Assembly (NCBI GenBank): GCA_046290435.1 | Contig: JBKAGO010000071.1 | Span: 60,174-124,173 of the forward strand | Length of the DNA stretch: 64,000 bases | Direction of reading: 5' to 3' | Source: CAVQUE01 sp046290435 | Lineage (GTDB): Bacteria > Actinomycetota > Acidimicrobiia > Acidimicrobiales > UBA8592 | Shown: piece after piece, positions 58,670 to 64,000 of the stretch | Layout of the letters: each line of letters starts with the position of its first letter | Numbering within the stretch: the first letter of the stretch is position 1 | Made by a program: the position numbers and the translations under genes | Notes under the pieces: model-generated | Databases searched by the model: none | What the model saw: the letters and a program-made list of their open reading frames with translations, nothing else | What the model was told of the DNA's origin: nothing

Positions 58670-60000
58670 CCGCCGGGACACCGGAGCCCCGGACGGTCCG
58701 CCTCGACGTCGGCACCCTCACCCGCGTCGAGGGCGAGGGCGCCATGCACGTCTCGGTGCGCGATGGCATCGTCGACGACGTCCGGCTCGAGATCTACGAA
58801 CCGCCGCGGTTCTTCGAGGCGTTGCTGCGCGGCCGGCAGTACACCGAACCCGTCGACATCACCGCCCGGATCTGCGGGATCTGCCCGGTCGCGTACCAGA
58901 TGAGCGCCGCGCACGCGATGGAATCCATCGCCGGGGTCCACCCCGGCGGCGCCATCCGCGAGCTGCGTCGGCTCCTCTACTGCGGCGAGTGGATCGAGAG
59001 CCACGTGCTGCACATGGCGTTCCTGCACGCCCCCGACTTCGTCGGCGTCGACTCCGGCATCGACATCGCCCGCATGCACCCCGACCTCATGGCCGAGGTG
59101 CTGCACCTGAAGAAGACCGGCAACCGGATCCTCGAGGTCGTCGGAGGGCGGCCCATCCACCCGGTCAACGTCCGCCTCGGCGGCTTCTACCGGGCACCGA
59201 CGACGACCGAGCTCGACGACCTCGTCGGTGACCTCGAACGAGCCCACGACGCGGCCATCGCGCTCCTGCGATGGGTCGCCGGGTTCGACTACCCGTCGAT
59301 CCCGGCCCGAACCGCCGGCGACACCGAATACGTGTCGCTCCGCCACGAGCACGAGTACCCGTTCAACGAGGGTCGCATCGTGTCGAACCGCGGCCTGGAC
59401 CTGTCCCTCGCCGAGTTCGGCGACCGGCTCGGCGAGTACCAGGTGCCGCACTCGACGGCGTTGCACGCGGTCCTCGACGGCGACGGACCCGACGGTCGCC
59501 GTTACCTGACCGGCCCGCTGGCCCGCTGGATGAACAGCGCCGACCTCGTCCCCGACACCATCCGCGCCGTCGCCGAGGACCTCGGCGTCGCTCGGGTCGA
59601 GACCAACCCGTTCCGCAGCATCCTGGTGCGGGGCCTGGAGACGTTGTGGGCGATCGAGGAGGCCCGCCGGATCATCGCCGTCTACCGGCCGCCCCCGGTA
59701 CCGGCCGTCGAGGTACCGGCAGTCGCCGGGACCGGGCACGGCTGCACCGAGGCGCCCCGCGGTCTGCTGTACCACCGCTACCGCATCGACGCGCAGGGCT
59801 CCATCCTCGACGCCGTGATCGTGCCGCCCACCAGCCAGAACCAGGGCGCCATCGAGGCCGACCTGCGCGACTTCGTGGCGGCGCATCTCGATCTCGACGA
59901 CGTCACCCTCGGGCGCCGCTGCGAACAGGTCATCCGCAATCACGACCCGTGCATCTCGTGTGCCACCCACTTCCTGCGCTTCACGATCGACCGGGCATGA
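58666..60000 (+). CDS. hydA: Group 3b [NiFe] hydrogenase large (catalytic) subunit
   Basis: A 444-residue catalytic subunit. The nickel ligands are in ARICGICP (C70, C73) and in DPCISCATH (C429, C432). The sequence after H435 is nine residues (FLRFTIDRA), which would be the peptide removed by the maturation protease. Gene order beta, gamma, delta, alpha matches the hydBGDA sulfhydrogenases of group 3b, which reversibly couple H2 to NADP(H) in the cytoplasm. The only hydrogenase maturation gene nearby is the protease; hypABCDEF are not in the window. Confidence 0.92.
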   Translation: MTAGTPEPRTVRLDVGTLTRVEGEGAMHVSVRDGIVDDVRLEIYEPPRFFEALLRGRQYTEPVDITARICGICPVAYQMSAAHAMESIAGVHPGGAIRELRRLLYCGEWIESHVLHMAFLHAPDFVGVDSGIDIARMHPDLMAEVLHLKKTGNRILEVVGGRPIHPVNVRLGGFYRAPTTTELDDLVGDLERAHDAAIALLRWVAGFDYPSIPARTAGDTEYVSLRHEHEYPFNEGRIVSNRGLDLSLAEFGDRLGEYQVPHSTALHAVLDGDGPDGRRYLTGPLARWMNSADLVPDTIRAVAEDLGVARVETNPFRSILVRGLETLWAIEEARRIIAVYRPPPVPAVEVPAVAGTGHGCTEAPRGLLYHRYRIDAQGSILDAVIVPPTSQNQGAIEADLRDFVAAHLDLDDVTLGRRCEQVIRNHDPCISCATHFLRFTIDRA

Positions 60001-60008
60001 CGTCGACC

Positions 60009-60080
60009 ATGCCTGACATCGACCATGCCTGACATCGACCATGCCTGACATCGACCATGCCTGACATCGACCATGGCTGA
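60009..60080 (+). repeat. 16-bp tandem repeat forming a ladder of overlapping mini-ORFs
   Basis: The unit ATGCCTGACATCGACC repeats with ATGs at 60009, 60025, 60041 and 60057, and a changed final ATG at 60073 that starts the protease. Each ATG opens a 7-codon frame (MPDIDHA) whose stop overlaps the next repeat. Because 16 is not a multiple of 3, each lies in a new frame. HydA itself ends in ATGA, opening the first of them. No ribosome-binding site is visible in the tract. Confidence 0.85.
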
Positions 60081-60582
60081 GACGAGCGACCACCGCAGGT
60101 CGCGGCTGGTGATCGGGGTCGGCAACCGCGACCGGGGCGACGACGCGGCCGGCCCCATCGTGTGCGACCGCATCCGCGCCGCAGGCATCAACGGCGTCGA
60201 GGCCCTCGTGTTCGAGGGATCCGTCGTGGACCTGGCGATGCACTGGGACCCGAGCGACCGGGTGGTCATCGTCGACGCCGCAGCGCCCGCCGGCCGACCC
60301 GGCCGGGTCACCGAGATCGACGGCCTCGACGCCGGCCTCTGCGTGCCCATTTCGGTGACGACCCACAGCATCGACGTCGCCGCCGGCGTGGAGCTGGCAC
60401 GTGTCCTCGGCCGGCTACCCGCCGAGTTGTCCATCATCGCCATCGAAGGCGAAACCTTCGACCACGGTGCCGACCTCACCCCCGCGGTGCAGGCTGCCGT
60501 CGAGGCCGTCGTGGCGCACCTCGACATCTGGCGTCGCCGACCGGCCTGCACCAGTGATGATGTGATGGACTCTCGCCGATGA
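60073..60582 (+). CDS. Hydrogenase maturation protease
   Basis: A 169-residue HycI/HyhD-type endopeptidase. VIGVGNRDRGDDAAGP near the N-terminus holds the conserved Asp/Glu-type nickel-sensing residues, and VVIVDAA and THSIDVA are typical later blocks. It would remove the short C-terminal peptide of HydA after nickel insertion. The ATG lies at the end of the 16-bp repeat ladder with no ribosome site, so its translation may depend on ribosomes coming from hydA. The stop overlaps the next gene by ATGA. Confidence 0.9.
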   Translation: MAETSDHRRSRLVIGVGNRDRGDDAAGPIVCDRIRAAGINGVEALVFEGSVVDLAMHWDPSDRVVIVDAAAPAGRPGRVTEIDGLDAGLCVPISVTTHSIDVAAGVELARVLGRLPAELSIIAIEGETFDHGADLTPAVQAAVEAVVAHLDIWRRRPACTSDDVMDSRR

Positions 60583-60977
60583 GGTCCCGACTTCCCACCG
60601 CCACCCGTGCCGCCGCCGGCGTCGTCGCCATCCTCGGTCCGGCCGGCGTCGCCCACTTCGTCCGCCCCCAGTTCTTCGACCCGCTCGTGCCGTCGTGGGT
60701 GCCGGGCTCGCCGCGCACCGTCACGCACCTCAGCGGCGTCGCCGAGATCGCCTCGGCGGTGCTGGTGGCCATCCCGCGCACCCGGCGCCTCGGGGGAGCG
60801 ATGGCGCTGGCCACCTTCGCCGGTGTCTTCCCCGCCAACATCCAGGCCGCCATCGACGGCGGCATCGAGGGCGCCCCGCCGCCGCTCGACAACGCCGTCG
60901 CCGCATGGGTGCGGCTCCCGATGCAGTTCCCGATGTTCTGGCTGGCATGGAAGGTCATCCGCGGCGACGACGGCTGA
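60579..60977 (+). CDS. DoxX-like small membrane protein
   Basis: A 132-residue protein with about four hydrophobic helices and the DoxX/YphA-type signature AGVAHFVRPQFFDPLVP and LSGVAEIASAVL. Members of this family are linked to thiosulfate or quinone redox in some organisms, but most are uncharacterised. It overlaps the protease gene by ATGA and may be the last gene of the hydrogenase operon. A redox link to the hydrogenase is possible only by position. Confidence 0.8.
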   Translation: MRSRLPTATRAAAGVVAILGPAGVAHFVRPQFFDPLVPSWVPGSPRTVTHLSGVAEIASAVLVAIPRTRRLGGAMALATFAGVFPANIQAAIDGGIEGAPPPLDNAVAAWVRLPMQFPMFWLAWKVIRGDDG

Positions 60978-61105
60978 ACACCCCGACCGTCGGGCAACGC
61001 GAACGCAATACGGCGTTCACGCCGTGGATCCCCTGCCGGTACGCGCGATGTGATGGCATACGCTCGGCACCCGACCGCGACACCCGCCCGAACAGGAGGC
61101 CACCC

Positions 61106-62773
61106 GTGTTCGAAGTCATCACGATCACGTTCGCGTTCTGCTTCGGTCTCGCCGTGCGCCAGATCGGCCGACCGCCCCTGGTGGGATTCCTGGCCGCCGG
61201 ATTCGCGATCAACATCTTCAAGGACACCCTGGACATCCCCTCCTACACCGGTGAGACGCTCGAGCACATCGCCCATCTCGGCGTGCTGTTGTTGCTGTTC
61301 ACCGTGGGCCTCAAGCTCAAGGTCCGACAGATCGCCCAACCCCAGGTCATCGGGGGCGCCCTGATCCACTTCGCGATCAGCACGTCGCTGTTCACCCCGG
61401 CGCTGAAGTTCGCGATGGACGTCGACTGGGAGACGGCGCTGCTGTTGGGCATCGCCCTGTCGTTCTCGTCGACGGTGCTCGCGGCCAAGCTCCTCGAGAA
61501 CAAGCGCGAGCTCTCGGTCTTCCACGGCCGCACCGCCATCGGCGTGCTCATCGTGCAGGACATCATCGCCCTGGTGGTCCTGGCGGTCTGGTCCGGGCAG
61601 AGCCCAAACCTCTGGGCGCTGCTGCTGTTCGGGCTGCCGCTGCTGCGCCCGCTGCTGCACCGGCTCCTCGACCTCGCCGGCTACGACGAGCTCCTCGTGC
61701 TCATGGGCATGTTGTTGTCGCTGGTCATCGGCGGCATGGGCTTCGAGGGCATGGGTCTGTCGTCGGAGATCGGTGCGCTCACCATCGGGGTGCTGCTGTC
61801 GACCCATCCTCGTGCCCAGGAGCTGTCGGACTCGCTGTGGGCACTGAAGGAGATCTTCCTGGTCGGCTTCTTCCTCCAGATCGGCCTCACCGGGCTCCCC
61901 GGATGGGGTGCGGTGGCCTTCGCCGCAGCGGTCGGCGCCGTGCTCGCGCTCAAGGGTGTGCTGTTCTTCGCCCTGTTCGTGATGTTCCGGCTCCGTTCCC
62001 GCAGCGCGTTCCTCGCAGCGCTCAGCCTCACGGCGTACTCCGAGTTCGGGCTCATCGTCGCCGCGAGCGTGCTGCCCGAGTACCTCGTGCACCTGGCCAT
62101 CGCCGTGTCGGTGTCGTTCGCGGTCGCCGCACCGCTCAACCGCTTCGCGCATCCGCTGTACCACCGCTTCGAGCTCGGCCTCGATCGTTTCGAGCGAGAC
62201 ACGATGCACCCCGACGAGCAGCCGACCGAACTGGGGGACGCGCAGGTCCTGGTGTTCGGCATGGGCCGCACCGGCACCGCCGCCTACGACCAACTCCGTG
62301 AGCACGGGCTGTCGGTGGTGGGTCTCGATGCCGACACCTACAAGGTGGCGGCGCATCAGGAGGCCGGCCGCAACGTCGTCTTCGCCGACGCCGAGGACGC
62401 GAACTTCTGGCGGGCCTGCAGCCTGCGCCGGATCGAGAGCGCGGTGCTGGCCATGGACGACCTCGAGGCCAAGCTGATCGCCGCACGGAGCCTGCGTGCC
62501 TGCGGGTTCACCGGCCCGATCGTGGCCCACGCGTTCCACGAGGACCACCAGTCCCAGCTCCGCTCGGCGGGAGCCGACATCACGTATCTGACGATGACCC
62601 AGGCCGGCATCGGCCTCGCCGACCATGCCGCCGACGCGCTCGAGGTGCAGGGTCTCCACGGTCCCCCGGAGGGGCACGAGACCGCCTCGGATGACGACGG
62701 GGACGGCGACGGCGACGGGGACGGGGGTTCGGACACCGACGCCGACGCGTCAGTGGACGCGAAACCGGTGTAA
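61106..62773 (+). CDS. Kef-type potassium/proton antiporter with TrkA-N domain
   Basis: A 555-residue CPA2-family antiporter. About 12 membrane helices include GFLAAGF near the start and FSSTVLAAKLL, and a cytoplasmic TrkA-N (Rossmann) domain follows with VLVFGMGRTGTAAYDQL and later VVGLDAD. Such proteins exchange K+ or Na+ for H+ and are gated by nucleotides or glutathione. The C-terminus is an acidic tail (DDDGDGDGDGDGG) of low complexity. AGGAGG precedes the GTG start. It is separated from the hydrogenase operon by 128 bp. Confidence 0.9.
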   Translation: MFEVITITFAFCFGLAVRQIGRPPLVGFLAAGFAINIFKDTLDIPSYTGETLEHIAHLGVLLLLFTVGLKLKVRQIAQPQVIGGALIHFAISTSLFTPALKFAMDVDWETALLLGIALSFSSTVLAAKLLENKRELSVFHGRTAIGVLIVQDIIALVVLAVWSGQSPNLWALLLFGLPLLRPLLHRLLDLAGYDELLVLMGMLLSLVIGGMGFEGMGLSSEIGALTIGVLLSTHPRAQELSDSLWALKEIFLVGFFLQIGLTGLPGWGAVAFAAAVGAVLALKGVLFFALFVMFRLRSRSAFLAALSLTAYSEFGLIVAASVLPEYLVHLAIAVSVSFAVAAPLNRFAHPLYHRFELGLDRFERDTMHPDEQPTELGDAQVLVFGMGRTGTAAYDQLREHGLSVVGLDADTYKVAAHQEAGRNVVFADAEDANFWRACSLRRIESAVLAMDDLEAKLIAARSLRACGFTGPIVAHAFHEDHQSQLRSAGADITYLTMTQAGIGLADHAADALEVQGLHGPPEGHETASDDDGDGDGDGDGGSDTDADASVDAKPV

Positions 62774-62804
62774 CCGCTGCGGGGCATCGACCGTCCCGTA
62801 TGCC

Positions 62805-63095
62805 ATGACTGCACCAGTGAACCCCGATCAGATCCGTATCAGCATCGAGATGGGCGACGACTACCAGCCCTCCGACCGCCTCAGCGCCGCCCTCGGTGAG
62901 TTGGCCGCGACGCTCGCCGAGGAGGAATCCGACGCCGAGGTGTCGGGCTTCGACAAGTTGGGCAACTTCGAGATCCAGGACTTCAAGGCCTTCAGCTACG
63001 ACTCGCTCGGGCCGGCAGGCTCCAAGGGCAGTGTCTTCCCGAAGGTCGAGCGATCCCTCCAGGGCAAGGGAGCGTTCGAGGTCTTCAAGTTCTGA
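62805..63095 (+). CDS. Small protein with a [DE]xVxGF motif
   Basis: A 96-residue protein. After about 25 residues it has SDRLSAALGELAATLAEEESDAEVSGF, the same kind of helix followed by EVxGF found at 36204, 39363 and 40434. The rest is acidic then basic, with GNFEIQDF and SLGPAGSKGS. No known domain. The genes sharing this motif lie apart, so they may be members of a small-protein family specific to this lineage. Confidence 0.6.
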   Translation: MTAPVNPDQIRISIEMGDDYQPSDRLSAALGELAATLAEEESDAEVSGFDKLGNFEIQDFKAFSYDSLGPAGSKGSVFPKVERSLQGKGAFEVFKF

Positions 63096-63172
63096 ACCGT
63101 CGGTGCCCTTCCTCCCCGTTCCCCCGGTGGCCGAGGCCGCCGACGACCTGCTGGCTGCGGCCCGCAGCGTCG

Positions 63173-63781
63173 ATGCGGCCTGGCCCGCAGTTCATCGCCG
63201 ACGAGACCGTCGGTGTCAGCTGTCGAGCAGGGTGCTCGGCGTGTTGCTCACAGGCCGTGCCGGTGACCGCCGCCGAGGTCCGCTCGGTCGTCGCCGCCAT
63301 CGAGCGTCTCCCCGCCCAGCGGCGCGCCGACGTCGCCCGCCGGATCGCCGAAGTCAACGATGCCTTCGCCGACGCCGGGGTGGCGGCCGCCGACTTCACC
63401 GCGGCGGGCGGCGACCTCGACGCCCGCCACGTTGTGGCGATGCGCTATTTCCGGCTCGACCAGCCCTGTCCGCTGCTGTTCGACGGCGTGTGCTCGGTGC
63501 GCGACGACCGTCCCCTGGCGTGTCGCGAGTACCTCGTCACCTCCGACCCGGCCCACTGCGGCCAACCCGGCGACACGACCGACCAGATCGTGCGCATCCG
63601 GTCACGCAGCGACGTCGTGGGAGGATTCGCGGGCGTGTCGGCGACCTTCGGCGAGGACCGCCACCAGGTCCTGGCCTTCGCGCTGGCCGACGCCCTGCGC
63701 AGCGGCCCGCCGGTCGCCCCGCCCGCCGAACCCCGCTCGGGCCCCCGCACGGCTGCGATGCTCACCCCGCCCGCCGCCTGA
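63173..63781 (+). CDS. YkgJ-type cysteine-cluster protein, probably frameshifted at its 5' end
   Basis: From 63173 the frame reads a cysteine-cluster domain (VSCRAGCSACCSQAVPVT, later DQPCPLLFDGVCSVRDDRPLACREY), of the YkgJ/UPF0153 type that binds Zn or Fe-S. The expected N-terminus (FLPVPPVAEAADDLLAAARS and SVDAAWPAV) is found in another frame from a GTG at 63103, so a one-base shift near 63190 is likely. The intact gene would be 63103-63781. As written, the downstream frame could start at the ATG at 63173. Confidence 0.65.
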   Translation: MRPGPQFIADETVGVSCRAGCSACCSQAVPVTAAEVRSVVAAIERLPAQRRADVARRIAEVNDAFADAGVAAADFTAAGGDLDARHVVAMRYFRLDQPCPLLFDGVCSVRDDRPLACREYLVTSDPAHCGQPGDTTDQIVRIRSRSDVVGGFAGVSATFGEDRHQVLAFALADALRSGPPVAPPAEPRSGPRTAAMLTPPAA

Positions 63782-63825
63782 AAGCGGCTGTCGCCGGGAA
63801 CCGACGCAGAACTGGTGTTGCTGGG

Positions 63826-63908
63826 GTCAAGTCTCTTTTCTCCCCTTCTCGTTGATCGCCGAGATGCCGAGGCCGACGGCATGGAGAAGGGGAGAAAAGA
63901 GACTTGAC
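63826..63908. repeat. Perfect 25-bp inverted repeat with nested stem (REP-like)
   Basis: GTCAAGTCTCTTTTCTCCCC plus TTCTC (63826-63850) is the exact reverse complement of 63884-63908. The 33-bp loop contains a second stem (ATGCCG at 63864-63869 with CGGCAT at 63877-63882). Similar ends of the GTCAAGTCTCTTTTC kind are often found beside REP-associated tyrosine transposase genes. A 12-bp direct repeat, GACTTGACTGTG, follows at 63901-63912 and 63974-63985. No gene is seen after 63781. Confidence 0.85.
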
Positions 63909-64000
63909 TGTGAGTATCGCTGTACCCGGTTGCGGGGGCTGGCAGGTTGGTGCCGGCGTGTTGTGTGACTCTCGACTTGACTGTGCCGTCGCCCTGTTGG

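Noticed and set aside
60009..60080. Possible CRISPR or terminator in the 16-bp repeat tract
   Set aside because: The units are directly adjacent with no spacers and no hairpin; the pattern fits tandem duplication.
1..64000. tRNA or rRNA genes
   Set aside because: No cloverleaf with conserved T-arm and no rRNA-like segment was found by eye in the intergenic gaps. A scan with tRNAscan-SE would be decisive.

Overview
The window is a high-GC bacterial chromosome segment with very short intergenic gaps and many ATGA/GTGA start-stop overlaps. A coenzyme-F420-type luciferase-like oxidoreductase, an F420-type PPOX protein, a spore-photolyase-like radical SAM protein and an NADP-type group 3b [NiFe] hydrogenase together point to an actinobacterium, most likely an environmental member of the Acidimicrobiia. 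That assignment is inferred from gene content and style; no rRNA or tRNA gene is visible.

Positions 1-28.7 kb form a dense defence and DNA-processing island, almost all on the + strand. It opens with a type I restriction-modification operon: the end of hsdM, then hsdS, a GIY-YIG/DUF4357 gene, and an hsdR with a C-terminal AlbA_2/Schlafen-type domain. An AT-richer Fic-domain gene follows. Next comes a compact five-gene operon (7293-16401): a zinc-hook SMC-like ATPase with an RloC-like C-terminus, a small HEPN-like protein, a DUF6361 protein, a two-HKD phospholipase-D-family protein and an SF2 helicase. I could not match this set to a named system, and it is the best novel-defence candidate here. 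Further along are a small secreted protein, a SHOCT/DUF4328 membrane protein, an HNH restriction-like nuclease, an RTX-repeat protein, a radical SAM gene coupled to a methyltransferase-SF1 helicase fusion, a phosphorothioate-dependent-type HNH endonuclease, an unknown two-gene membrane cassette, an EEP-family nuclease or phosphatase, and a Panacea (SocA/DUF4065) gene lying between two 54-bp direct repeats.

Positions 28.7-44.5 kb are mixed accessory DNA. There are four paralogous coiled-coil/tail-anchored small proteins (three within 3.5 kb), a decayed DUF4143 ATPase remnant, two TauD-type dioxygenases, a secreted protein with seven about 52-residue repeats plus thrombospondin-3 and RTX repeats, a GH2 glycosidase, a VWA protein, a toxin-antitoxin-like pair, a SRPBCC protein, a DDAH-like hydrolase coupled to a small protein, a metallophosphoesterase, a possible NHLP-leader-type peptide and a PhzF protein. 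Several small proteins share a [DE]-x-V-x-G-[FY] motif.

Positions 44.6-55.8 kb carry housekeeping and regulatory genes: an MFS exporter with an HxlR regulator, a sigma-like gene with an HTH partner, and an OmpR-type two-component pair facing an F420/LLM oxidoreductase across a structured promoter region. They continue with a PPOX protein, an acyl-CoA ligase and a GGDEF-EAL protein.

Positions 55.8-62.8 kb hold a hydBGDA group 3b hydrogenase operon followed by its maturation protease, a DoxX-like protein and a Kef-type antiporter. Between hydA and the protease is a 16-bp repeat that makes a ladder of overlapping mini-ORFs. The window ends with a small motif protein, a probably frameshifted cysteine-cluster gene and a perfect 25-bp inverted repeat resembling a REP/RAYT element.
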